This document shows, one piece after another, positions 33,901 to 45,779 of a stretch of 64,000 bases of DNA. Where the stretch lies: contig JADNRV010000046.1 in the NCBI GenBank assembly GCA_015499995.1, forward strand, positions 62,001 through 126,000, in the 5' to 3' direction. This DNA is from Flammula alnicola. Taxonomy: Eukaryota > Basidiomycota > Agaricomycetes > Agaricales > Strophariaceae. The notes under the pieces were generated by a model, which saw only the letters and a list, made by a program, of their open reading frames with translations, had not been told where the DNA came from and did no database searches. Within the stretch, counting starts at the first letter, position 1; each line of letters begins with the position of its first letter. The translations under genes and the position numbers were made by a program.

Positions 33901-35512
33901 GCAAAGACTCACGCAGTACTTTCGCGTCTCGTACGCCAGCCAGGTTCTGCATCGAAAATGGGATCCAATTTACTCTGTACTCTACTTCGAATGAAAGGAG
34001 TCGCAACTTCAAATTCATATGGGTTAATGGGTGCCTTTGGCTTGTCCAAATGCCGTGGTGTTCCTAAATGTTCTGGAGATCCAATAGGAAATTGTATCGA
34101 GCTCGTCGACGTGTCGATGTTGATGGGCTTCGTGGTGGTCGGGAATTCGATTCGATTTTTCACCTCTGATGTTGGGGCAGAATTTTCTGGATTGAAAGAC
34201 GTGGAAATTGGTCCAGCATCTTTTTCTTCGTCGGAGAGACCCCGTCTGAACGGCGCAGGACTGTCTCTGACTGATTCCCAAACACCATCATCTCCTTCTC
34301 TCAACATAGGTGTCTGAGCGCGCGACAGACCATCATCTGAGCTGTACAGAGGCTTTCTCGTTTCTGCGATGGAATAAAGGTTGAATGGCTCGTCGGTCCG
34401 GCCAAAAAGCTGAGAAGCGGCAAACGGGGACTGTGGATGAGCCGAACTAGTAAATGGATCCATCCCCAACTGGTGCGCAGGAAAGTTGGTAACGGAAGAT
34501 ACGACAGAGCGTCGGTCATCATCGTCATCTTCTTCGACTTTCGCTAGTTTCTCCAGGCATAGGTTGCAGACGCGAACCATGCCTTCAGAACCAAATCTTG
34601 CGCCCTTTATGATATTGGAAGCACAACGAGAACAAAAGATTTGGCCTAAAATAATATCAGGTTGTGGTTGAATGAAAACTCGAAGGAGTATCATACCACA
34701 TATACGACAATGATGCTTCCTCCTCCAGGTCGTGAATACGCTCTTGCAGTCATAACATTCTTTGCAGTTCTCGTCATCCATCCAATAATCACGCGATAAA
34801 CCTGAAGTTGTATGAAACGCAACGTGAATATCCCTTGTGGCGATTACTCACCTTCACCCCTCAAACGTCTTATCACTTTCGAAACGGATCCCGAGCGATG
34901 TACACTTGTTGCGGTCTTGATACTTCGTGCGTCATCTGGGATAGGAAAGCCCGGAATTGAAGTTCCAAAGGGTGCATTATTTCCTGCATCTAATCCGGGA
35001 GAGTACCTAGGAGAGTACCCCGGAGAATAAGGTGTTTTTCCATTTGGCCGTTCGTATTCTACAGTATACGTCGGGAGTTCTGATTGCGCAGGTGTTAATG
35101 AAACTAGGGGAGGTGCTGCCTGTGCTGGAGCAGCAATAAGAGGGTTCGGTCGATCAGAGGCTATTGTCCTCGATGAGAAGTTTGAAGAACCGGTCTGCGT
35201 TGTGGTGTATGAAGGGCGCCTAGCTTCAGAATTACCAGATGTTGGATTGCTTGTGTTGCTGCCTGCCGTAGAGCTGGATGCGACGGCAACCGCAGATGAT
35301 AACGGGGCCGATAACGTGTTCTTCATGCGCGAGAATATCGAGGTGACGAGAGTATAAGAGGATTGATCATGTTCGTCTTCCTCTGAGAAGGGGTTAAAGG
35401 AAGTGAGGATTGGTACATCGTCCGCGGCCAACTTGGTGCTGCTCCTTGACCTGGAAGACTGTCCACTAAGCGACCCAACCAGGGGAGATGTTGGATTTGG
35501 AGATTCCATCAT
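27916..35512 (-). CDS. FAB1: 1-phosphatidylinositol 3-phosphate 5-kinase FAB1/PIKfyve
   Basis: A large minus-strand gene (start 35512, stop TAG at 27916; about 2,100 residues). After a Ser-rich N-terminus comes a FYVE zinc finger ([27 protein letters not shown], then [12 protein letters not shown]) that binds PI3P on endosomes and vacuoles. The exon 30818-33826 holds the Cpn60/TCP-1-like domain: [31 protein letters not shown], and the Cys-rich CCR region including [17 protein letters not shown] and [18 protein letters not shown] disordered Ser/Arg linker follows. The C-terminal lipid kinase domain has [46 protein letters not shown] and a final PDRWMKQ...LWPDW. All core motifs are present. FAB1 makes PI(3,5)P2 and controls vacuole size and acidity and endosome sorting. 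It converges with TAF2 (177 bases) and is divergent from CSN2 (261 bases). Confidence 0.94.
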
Positions 35513-35773
35513 CGAGCTAGATTATAACGCTTCAAGCGTAAGTAGCTAAGTAGGATGGAGCATGAACAGAATCAAGACAGCATGCACATTGCAAGTAACT
35601 TGAAGTTGAATCTCATTTAGCACTTCCATGATCAGCGCCGATCACGTGGCTGTCTCTTACCACACTTTCTACACAACCGTGATTGATAGAGCACTTCATC
35701 TCTGTCTTTCGGGATCGACGCAAGAGAACCCCATTCACCCCTCGAAGCCCTCCTGAAAGACTAGAATCTCAAT
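35513..35773. promoter_or_regulatory. Bidirectional intergenic promoter region, FAB1 / CSN2
   Basis: Only 261 bases separate the start codons of the divergent FAB1 and CSN2 genes. The stretch includes a CACGTG-like element (GATCACGTGGC at about 35639), a possible E-box. Promoter role is inferred from position. Confidence 0.45.
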
Positions 35774-37830
35774 ATGGATGACGATGATGCCGATTATATG
35801 CAAGGAAGTGACGACGAAGTAGGTCTTTTGAACACTCATGAGCCATGCGTTTGAATCAAACGACGTCTATTAGGACTATGGCTTCGATTACTCTGATAAT
35901 GAAGATGCAAACGAGTCGGGTAGCGCAGACGTGGAAAATATGTATTACAAGGCGAAATGTACGCCATTTTTCCCCCTTTGATACCGATGAGATCTGACCA
36001 TATTGCCTCAGCCAAGAAGGAAGACAATCCAGAGGAGGCGCTGAAAGAGTTCCGTGCGATAGTGGACCAAGAGGAGGAGAAAGGGGACTGGTGTGTACTT
36101 CATCATGTCTCCCAAATTATGGTCAGAGACTGAAATTTGTTAAACCAGGGGCTTCAAAGCGCTTAAGCAAATGACGAAGCTGCTATTCCTTGAATTGCAC
36201 AGACCCAATGACGCGTTGAAGACATACACTGAACTGCTCACATACACAAAATCGGCCGTGACGCGAAATTACTCTGAAAAGTCGATCAATGGAATCTTGG
36301 ATTATGTTGGTGGAGGAAAAGGCGGCGTTGTCGAAGTAGATGTTCTCGAGAAATTCTACCAAGCAACGAGGAAAGCTTTGGAGGAGGCTAAAAACGAGGT
36401 CAGTCCACCTTTATGTCTTAGAACACGAGAGCGCCCAATAATTTGTCATAACAGCGCCTCTCAGTCAAGACAAACTTGAAGCTAGCCAAGCTGTGGCTGG
36501 ACCGTAAAGAATACTCGCGTCTGTCTAAGGTTAATCGCATTCGCTTACTTCTACTATTACTCCAGCTCACAATGTAGATTCAACGTAGCTCATCAGAGAG
36601 CTGCATAGTGCAACAGCTGCGACGAACGAAGTCGACGACCAGTCCCAGCGCGGTACACAACTTTTGGAAATCTACGCCCTTGAAATACAAATGTATAATG
36701 AAACACGGAACTTCAAGAAGCTCAAGGTATAGCCCGCTCTTTTCTGCACATGTAGTGTGTAGGTTTTACCTGATTTGTAGGAAATTTACAACGCTAGTAA
36801 TGCTGTTCGGTCAGCTATTCCGCATCCAAGGATCATGGGCGTCATCAAAGAATGTGGTGGCAAAATGTGGATGGGCGAACGTACGCTCGCTTATTCTCGT
36901 TGATATTTCATTTTTCTGATACATTTCTCCCTTCCAGGTCAATGGAACCGAGCCAGTGAAGACTTCTTCGAGTCGTTCCGTAACTACGATGAAGCTGGAT
37001 CGCCGCAAAGAATTCAGGTCCTAAAATATTTGGTTTTGGCAAACATGCTTACTGGTAGTGAAGTCAATCCCTTTGACAGTCAAGAAACGAAACCGTGAGT
37101 GTTCATGTCAAACTCTCTCTGCAAATCTTGCTTGAACCCTTATTTTCATAGATACAAGACCGATCCTCAGATTAAAGCGATGACGGACCTTGTTGATGCG
37201 TACCAACGTCGCGAGGTTCACCTTGCAGAGAAAATTCTGAAAGGTAAAGTTATATGTCAAACATTCTTTACAAGTAACTTACGCCTATGTGGCTTCAAGA
37301 CAACCGTTCGACGATCATGGACGACAACTTCATTCGTTCGTATATCGGTGAACTACTTCGAAGCTTGCGCACCCAGTACCTCATCGATCTCATCAAACCG
37401 TACACTCGTTTGGAACTTTCTTTCCTTGCAAAGGTAATTTATTGCGAAAGTTGTTGATAGGTAAACACTGAGCCTGTTCTTCCCCAGCAACTCAACGTCG
37501 ATATTCAAGAAGTCGAAGAGCTTCTCATTGGGCTGATCTTGGAGGGCAAAGTGGACGGACGCATTGATCAGGTCGGCATGAGACTGGAACTTGATCGAAA
37601 GTAAGTCTTAGGTTTCCAGATGACATTAATGTTAAAAAGCTAATGAGTTGCTTGAATTTAGGCAAAGCCTTGAGAAGAAACGATATGCTGCCCTGAGTAA
37701 ATGGACAGAAGCTCTTGAATCCGTTCACGGTGCAGTTGTCGGCAAGACGGCCAACACCTCTCGGGGACCTGCTGAGCCTGGAGTCCTTGGGGACAACTTC
37801 GGTCTTCGAGACTCGGATAGGTGGAGTTGA
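35774..37830 (+). CDS. CSN2: COP9 signalosome complex subunit 2
   Basis: About twelve exons, start [15 protein letters not shown] at 35774, stop at 37830; about 490 residues, normal for CSN2. The acidic N-terminus leads into helical TPR-like repeats: [59 protein letters not shown] and [16 protein letters not shown]. Conserved CSN2 segments include [18 protein letters not shown] and [17 protein letters not shown], then a C-terminal PCI/winged-helix region ([32 protein letters not shown]). CSN2 docks cullin-RBX1 in the signalosome that removes NEDD8 from cullin-RING ligases. It shares a short upstream region with FAB1. Confidence 0.93.
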
Positions 37831-38030
37831 GTTGACACTGACCACAGATAGTCAGGATTATAGTGTTTTGCATTGTTTTCTGTACACTGTATATTAAAGG
37901 ATAGATAGCATTATCCATCTGCATACTGTCGGGTCCTATGGTGAGGGGTTGGTAGGAGAACACAACTGGCTCAAACTGCAGACATGACCATGAGATGAGC
38001 CGCAACAGCATATAAAAAGAGGACTGACAA

Positions 38031-38597
38031 TTAAAGCGGTCGTTGGAAAGATTTCCACTCATATTTCCATCCACCACGGGAAGGCGTATCTGTCGGTAAG
38101 CGCAACTCGCGAGGGAAGAGTCCACGTATGCGAGCTTCCATGGCACGAATTTCAGAGGCCTTGAGCTTCTTCATCATCTCCATCTCCTCAGGCGTCCTCG
38201 CCCTAGGGTCATCCTTCTTGTTCGCCTCCATATATAACTTGGGGTCTATCTCGTGGAGAACATCCATGGCTTCCTTCATGCACTCAAACTTCCTCGCCGT
38301 CTCCGCCTCCCGCTTCTTCCTCAAATGCCTTTTGTGCAGCAGCCACGCGCGCTCGATCGTCTCATGCGCCTGCACGGAAGGAATGGCGCGTTGGATTGCC
38401 CGTCCGACATCGGGACGCCATGTTCCTATTGGCGTCGAGCGATTCTTGATGTTGCTGGGGTAGAGAACACGTCGGATGATCTCTTTTTTGGGGTCTCCTC
38501 CCATGTCCACGTTCGGTGCGGCATAGTGTCTGACGGCCGCCGGGATGGTATTTAGTGTAAGCCGGGACCTACTAGAACACATGAGAGAGGCAGACAT
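38031..38597 (-). CDS. Mitochondrial large ribosomal subunit protein mL40
   Basis: A single open frame of 188 codons with stop at 38031. The N-terminus (MSASLMCSSRSRLTLNTIPAAVRHYA) is basic, Ser-rich and free of acidic residues, as in a mitochondrial targeting peptide; the RHYA end is typical of a cleavage region. The mature part matches the fungal MRP-L28/mL40 pattern: IIRRVLYPSNIKNRS, PIGTWRPDVGRAIQRAIPS, HETIERAWLLHKRHLRKKRE, ARKFECMKEAMDVLHEIDP and a C-terminal FPRELRLPTDTP. It is expected to act in the mitochondrial matrix in the large ribosomal subunit. The gene converges with CSN2. Its start codon is the left target-site duplication of the 1.54-kb element just upstream, so its natural 5' leader has been displaced to beyond 40149. 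Confidence 0.82.
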   Translation of the reverse strand: MSASLMCSSRSRLTLNTIPAAVRHYAAPNVDMGGDPKKEIIRRVLYPSNIKNRSTPIGTWRPDVGRAIQRAIPSVQAHETIERAWLLHKRHLRKKREAETARKFECMKEAMDVLHEIDPKLYMEANKKDDPRARTPEEMEMMKKLKASEIRAMEARIRGLFPRELRLPTDTPSRGGWKYEWKSFQRPL

Positions 38598-38601
38598 TGT
38601 G

Positions 38602-38760
38602 TAAGAATCTGGGATTTGGAAACACCGGCGTCGTTCACCGGCGGTGTCGACGGCGGCAACCCCCGAAGATGACCAAGCCTTCCCTAAGCCTCGTCGGCAG
38701 ATCGGCAGATGTCCAATTTGGCGTCGCCTGGTTCCGTCAGCCGCCCGCCTCGCCCCGTGC
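38602..38760 (+). repeat. Left terminal inverted repeat of the mL40-adjacent element
   Basis: Begins TAAGAATCTGGGATTTGG, then AAACACCGGCG, CACCGGCGGTGT, GACGGCGGCAAC, ATGACCAAGC and ends near GTCAGCCGCCCGCCTCGCC. Each block has a counterpart in the same order in the reverse complement of 39986-40140. Confidence 0.8.
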
Positions 38761-39167
38761 AGCGCCTGTAGATTTGAACGTTCAGCGGGGGGATTTAATT
38801 GTTCTCGTCATGTAGAAAAGTTGCCGCTCCAATGTAGTAATGTAGCTTCAGTGCCAATGTCATTTTTTGGTATGTTTCTAAACTTTAAGGGCATAAAACC
38901 AACGATGGACTGTGATACTACCCAAGCTGCAACCCGCCCACCCATCGCTCGGGCCTTCAAATGCTCAGCGCACTTCTTAAACTTCCCCGCCATATTAAAA
39001 AACTACCTTGCTATGTTATTAACATAATGCTACCACCAAAAATCACAATTGAAATTGTATTTTCCAGTATAAAATAAACATCCCAATTACCAAAATGCAT
39101 CTGCTGGTGTAGTACCTCTATCTCTGCTCTACGAAGCTTTATTTAATATCTACCGGTCATCGTTTGC

Positions 39168-39189
39168 ATTAGAATTAGAATTAGAATTA
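39168..39189. repeat. ATTAGA microsatellite
   Basis: Three and a half perfect copies of the hexamer ATTAGA in the AT-rich interior of the element. Confidence 0.85.
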
Positions 39190-39371
39190 ATTTTGGCTGA
39201 CTACATTACATAAGTAATTCAGGTAACTATGCTACCTCGCCAGCGCATCGTGATAAGCAGGCGAAAATCAAACATAAACGGCGAGCTCACGCATCCTGGC
39301 GGGGACACGTGACGCGGTATTTGCCGCCGGTGTTTGATGGCGTCGATCACCGCCGGTGTTTCCAATATACG

Positions 39372-39396
39372 GATGCCCTCGACATTGGAGGGCATC
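39372..39396. repeat. Perfect 9-bp hairpin with GACATTG loop
   Basis: GATGCCCTC (39372-39380) and GAGGGCATC (39388-39396) are perfect inverted copies around the loop GACATTG. It follows directly on the internal third copy of the terminal repeat. The loop equals the first seven bases of the target-site duplication. Confidence 0.8.
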
Positions 39397-39985
39397 TGTG
39401 AGTTGGAAAGTGCGCCATCAAAAGTGCGGCGATCAGTGCGGCGGCAAAGTCCGTCGCACTCTCGTGACTTGCCTCCAACGTACGCCAAGGCCCTCCGATC
39501 TCCCTGAGTCCCTCGCCTATCGTAGGTTGTACTTAGGTAAAACAACAGGGATTTATAGATAAAATGTCATGTTTATTTTCTGCAGCTCTCCCTTCTCTGA
39601 ATTAATTATAGATTTTTTGGTAAGTAGGGGTCAATAATAATCAATTAGGATCGCCCAGGCAGCATTTCTTTGATTCATTCATGTCCCCAAAGTGGTACGT
39701 AGTCTGGGTATACTTATAGTTCTCTATTAATAATATTACTAAGGAGAAGATAGGTATACTTAATGGACATTGTATGGTACTTCTTATCCCTCTGGATAAT
39801 GATGATCTATGGTGGCCCTTAAAGTAAAAACATTCATGCAATATTCATGATAGAATTCCGAGTCTCTGGGTGAGCAAAAGTAATTATTTTAATGTAAAAA
39901 AAGGTGTTTTCGTGTTAATACTAGGGCGATATGTTTTTTAGAAACAGCGGGAACTTCTACAGTGGGCGTTTAAGAGATTCAATGA

Positions 39986-40140
39986 GCACGGCGGGGCAGG
40001 CGGCTGACAAGCGCTGCCAAATTTATCACCTGCCGAAGCTTGGCCGAAGCAGCCAGGAGCGCTTAGGTCATGTTCGGTGGTTGCCGTCGCACACACCGCC
40101 GGTCATGTGCGGCGGTGTTTCCAAAATCCAGATTTACTGC
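39986..40140 (-). repeat. Right terminal inverted repeat of the mL40-adjacent element
   Basis: Reverse complement begins GCAGTAAATCTGGATTTTGG, then AAACACCGCCG, GACCGGCGGTGT, GCGACGGCAAC, ATGACCTAAGC and GTCAGCCGCCTGCCCCGCC, matching the left repeat block by block with small indels. Confidence 0.8.
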
Positions 40141-40427
40141 GACATTGTGATAGAGAACGACAACAAAAAATTGGATCCCGAAGGAGACTCGACTAGGAAA
40201 TGTTCCCACGCACCCGACACGCGCGAAAACTTGAACTGGGATTCATCCGACAGACTTTCACGCAAGATACTGCTGTTCTCTTTTATTTTTCTATTTAGTT
40301 CTCGAAATTATAAGGACGAGAGAGATGACTAAGACCAGAGCTATGATTTTGGAGTTGCATCCACAGGCGCCTAATTTTGAAGATTGGCGTCCTCTGGCAC
40401 AGATCGAATCCCGCGCCCTACATCAAC

Positions 40428-40648
40428 CTCAGGCTGATGACAACGTTGAGATACTTATCTACATATATGCTACTTTTTATTGAAAGACAGTACAATTCGC
40501 TCGGCGGCAATATCAAACGAAATTTGAGCACTACATAAATAGCATGCATTAAACTTCCAGTCTTGTCCAATGTCTGCAGGGAGGGGTTCCCGAGTTTGTT
40601 ATAATTACAGAGACTCTCCTCCTCAGGAAACAATCATCAGAAAATGTA
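40428..40648 (+). repeat. Dispersed repeat copy A (inverted partner at 47218-47434)
   Basis: These 221 bases match the reverse complement of 47218-47434 almost throughout, for example GACAGTACAATTCGCTC, AATTTGAGCACTACATAAAT and CGAGTT-GTTATAATTACAG. Differences are scattered substitutions and indels of 1-5 bases, including extra bases (ACATATATG against ATATG) that break the frame open in copy B. Confidence 0.9.
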
Positions 40649-41099
40649 CAACGGCCAAACTTCGACTGTCAGTAAGCTGACTCGGTCAGTCAAATTATTG
40701 ACTGGTCAGTGACCCCTTTTATGATTTGAACGCCGTAGATGCATGCCTGCCCCATCTTTGACAGAATATCGTTCCTAATGACAATAGTTCCACATTGCAG
40801 AGAATCGATCTCCTCCCCTGTTCAACTCATTCTCCGGCTGGTCACCAGTCTAATTTTACACATCTTTTTAAATAATTTGTGCCCTTCTTTTTGTCATTTC
40901 AATCGAGCCTCAGTTCTAGTCTCGTTAACCAGCCTCTTTTACTTCGAGAAGATGAGTCGTTCTCTCATAGAGAGTCTGGCCCACCCCTCTCCACATTGAT
41001 GATTGAACCACTGTCATGATGACATTCTAACAAGTCCCTTTAGTTCCAGACGAGGTCAGGACGAGTCTACAAGTTCGATGCAATCCACAAATAGATTTC

Positions 41100-41107
41100 T
41101 ATATATA
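41100..41107 (+). promoter_or_regulatory. TATA box of enolase paralogue 1
   Basis: TATATATA lies 71 bases upstream of the enolase 1 ATG, a typical distance for a strong fungal glycolytic promoter. Assignment is by position only. Confidence 0.55.
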
Positions 41108-41177
41108 GATCTCTACGTTATAACACCACCTCCACCACAGATTGCTCCATTATTCCCCAATACTAGCACTTTCAGAA

Positions 41178-42867
<1,690 letters not shown>

Positions 42868-43360
42868 TAGCCGCGGGTGCAACAACTACTCTTCGTTGAA
42901 TACTGCTTGTGATATTGGTGCCATTTGGAATTCAGAGCATTTAGCCCCTTCAGTTGTAATCTAGGTTTTGTTCAGCAGCAATCTATATTATCATGCAATT
43001 ACGGTAAGGCGTAAGGCCCTACGGCATTCAGAGAGAACGGTGTTAAGACGATACAATATATATAGGATGACGGATGACGTGAATCGAAAGTGAAGGAGGA
43101 AACTTGAATCCGAGAATGAGAGTGAATTCGGGAGCACAATTGAATGAATGTATGCATGAATGATTCTGATGTGAGGTATAGTAATCGCGACGAAAACCCT
43201 TTTGCCAACCGAGAGCTAGGACTAGTATACAAGGAAGCGACGGAAAATATGATGATAAGAGTCTAGACGAAGAGAGAAAAATGAATGAGTTTTGATGGCG
43301 ATGCTAGGCAAAGGAAAAGGGGACGATGGGAGATGATAATACGGATAATGATAGTGCATG
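42868..43360. other. Intergenic region between convergent enolase 1 and the TBC gene
   Basis: About 490 bases between two convergent stop codons. It contains A/T- and purine-rich sequence fitting 3' UTRs; no gene or repeat was seen. Confidence 0.5.
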
Positions 43361-45779
43361 CTATAGCAAGGCGGCGCCGTCTTTGCCAGATGCGACAAGG
43401 GCCTTCCAGTCTTGTCGCCACTGTGTCATGTTGGCTCTCAGCTTCTTGTCGCCGAGGGTCATTTCGATCCAGGACATGAGGACGTTCTCATCTTCAGGGA
43501 CGAAAAACGAAGACAGGAGGGACAGGATGGTTTCGAAGTTCGCGGAGCTGGAGGTGATGTGGTCTAATCCATGCAAGCCATTAGATTCTCGCTCGGCATA
43601 CATAAATGGCGTAAATAGTATGACGTACCTCGATAAACCCACACAATAGCAACTGCGATTGCGATAAATACGTCGTACCCTTCCAACAGGAACGCGTCCC
43701 AGAACCGGAGCTGTGTCTGAAACGGCACAGAGTTGGCGAAAAGGGTGATGTACCATTTCGTAGCATACGATGTTGTAGAGATTGTATGCTTCTTGAATGC
43801 CTCATACACCGCAGGCATTGTTGTTTCCATGATCCGCTCCTGGACGTATATGGCTTCCAGCATTCCTGGGAAGCCCTGGTTGAACACGTCGTGCAGCTTG
43901 TATGCGTCGTGCAAGAGGACAAGTGACGCATACACCCGCTCAGGCTCAAAATAACAGAGCAGAGTCGCTGCGATGGGCCCCATGCCTTGCACATACCCAC
44001 ACGACGGACACCGCAGCGAAAACGAATGAAGGACGTGGAACAGAGACCGTTGTCTGCATCATTCTATAAGGATAAAGAAGGAATGCGCGGAATAGGGGAA
44101 AACCTCACCCAGCACCGTATCTCGTCCTGAACATGATATGTCCACTAATCGTCCGTGGGACATCCAGGTCGATCTGGATGTCGTAAGTCGAGGGCTTGTC
44201 CAAGCATTCGCGGTACTCCGATGCCAGAATCTCGTAGCCGCGGGGTGAGATACCAGAGAACCGCGTCATCATGAGGTCCCACGCTGCTCTGCGCCATCTA
44301 TCCGGGATGCCCTTGTACGTTCGCTCGCGCAGCTTCGGTTCTTTCGACGGCCGTATACGCCAGGTCTCGACGTTGCCACCGAATTCGCGCTTCTGCGGCA
44401 CGAGCATGCGTGTCCACTTTTCTATGCGAGAGGACTCCTTTGCAGGCACTTCGACTGGCGGTAACAACTTGACCGTCGGAGCATTAGAAGAGGCGGTAGG
44501 AGGTCCAGCTGATGTGTGGGAGATTTTCTTGAGCAGAGGCGCAGAACTCAGAAGGATGAGCCGGTCATGCGAGGTTATGGAGAAGAAACCGTATCTAATA
44601 GTCGAGTTGATTTATTTATGACAATAAAGGTCCACGAGACATTAGTGAAACTCACCGATCCAAACTCTGAAGAACTTGAATTTCCTTTGGGTCAAGACTT
44701 CGTTTCTTCTCCTGTCCGTCGCCCAATGCTGCCTCTGCTTGTAGCTGACTTGCCCTACTTGTACCTATTCTAGCTCTTGTCCGTTCAACACCTTCCTCGT
44801 ATCCATCACCCTTAACACCCGACGCCTCCAGTTGGGCGTATGTGTTTCGTACATGGAAACCGTCCATGTCTTCGCCTTCAGAGGGTACAAGAGACACTTT
44901 ACTCGAGGGGGAACCGGCTGATGGTGGGTGCTTCCCATTAAGTTTCATAGACGTCTTGGGTGTCAGAACCCCTGCAGCCGGAGAAGGTTGTCGCTGGGGA
45001 GTCGGGGACGGCGTGGTGCGCACTGAAGTGGGCAGAGCAGGCAATGCGCGCGGGGGAAGTTGTTGTGGTACCGGTGAACTTGGCTGTGGTATTGGCGAAC
45101 TTCGTGAAGATCGTTTCGAGTGCGGGGAGTCACTTGTTCTGAATTCGTTTGAGAGTGAAGGGCCCGGAGTGTAAGATGAGGCAGAGAGATCACTCGTACG
45201 GAGGTTGGAACCGGTCACCGAACTGGGGTCTTCAAAGAGCTCCGAAGGTGTGTGAATTGAAGAAGGTGTTGCATAGCTTGAAGAAGGGCGAACAGACGAG
45301 TTTGTAGCAAGCGATCCACGAGGACTGGCATCTACGCCGACCATGCCGCTGTGATGGGAGTCAGACTTCTCTGTTGTCGCAGGAGGTGCTGGAGGAATTT
45401 CAGGGTCCGGTTCTGGTGAATAGTATGCCAGGTCAGAGTCGTCATAGCCGTTTGAGGCAAAGGAAGAGCGGCGAATGTCGTCCGTGAGATTGAGGTTGAC
45501 CGTTGGGGCTGAAATCGTGTCCTTGGACCGCGTTCGATCATGTTTGTGACTGCCAGCAGCGCATGGCACGTTCGTCCAGCTCGCGCTCGCCCTTGCGTCT
45601 AGCTCGTCCCCATACATGGAATATATTGAGAATATAGGGTCTGACGAGTCTCTTGCGGGCTCCTTCCTGGCAATCCGTGGCTGCGAGGTGGAGTTACGTT
45701 GGGGAGGCTGGGTGGCAATTGAGGGAATATCAAATGTGAGGGGAGTAGGAGGCACGAGAACGAGAGTGGGAGCCTCCAT
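43361..45779 (-). CDS. TBC-domain RabGAP protein
   Basis: About five exons from ATG 45779 to stop at 43361 give about 730 residues. The first 375 residues are disordered and Ser/Pro-rich (for example PQPSSPVPQQLPPRALPALP). The TBC domain occupies the C-terminal half. It contains KLRERTYKGIPDRWRRAAWDLM with the catalytic IPxxxR arginine, GYVQGMGPIAATLL with the YxQG glutamine motif, FWDAFLLEGYDVFIAIAVAIV, and a final helical bundle ending VASGKDGAALL. The dual Arg/Gln finger suggests an active GAP for a Rab GTPase at an endomembrane; the Rab partner is not predictable. It is convergent with enolase 1, and the upstream 2.2 kb holds little else. Confidence 0.9.

Larger units (their letters stand above)
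38593..40149. mobile_element. Non-autonomous TIR element with 9-bp target duplication (Mutator-like size and ends)
   Basis: The sequence GACATTGTG occurs at 38593-38601 and again at 40141-40149. Between them lies a 1,539-bp segment (38602-40140) whose ends are long imperfect inverted repeats of about 155-160 bp. The interior is AT-rich and has no open frame that looks like a transposase. A 9-bp duplication and long TIRs fit Mutator-like elements better than hAT (8 bp, short TIRs), but no family was confirmed. The insertion is flush with the mL40 start codon. A third, weaker copy of the terminal sequence lies inside at about 39315-39372. Confidence 0.8.
40150..41177. other. Displaced mL40 upstream DNA, dispersed repeat copy A and enolase promoter
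   Basis: The left part should be the original promoter and leader of mL40 before the insertion. Bases 40428-40648 are repeat copy A. The right part is the upstream region of enolase paralogue 1, with a TATATATA box at 41100 and C/T-rich stretches. A short plus-strand frame from ATG 40330 reaches into copy A and stops soon after; it is not supported as a gene. Confidence 0.5.

Noticed and set aside
38602..40140. Assignment of the element to the hAT superfamily
   Set aside because: hAT elements normally have 8-bp duplications and short terminal repeats; here the duplication is 9 bp and the repeats are about 155 bp.
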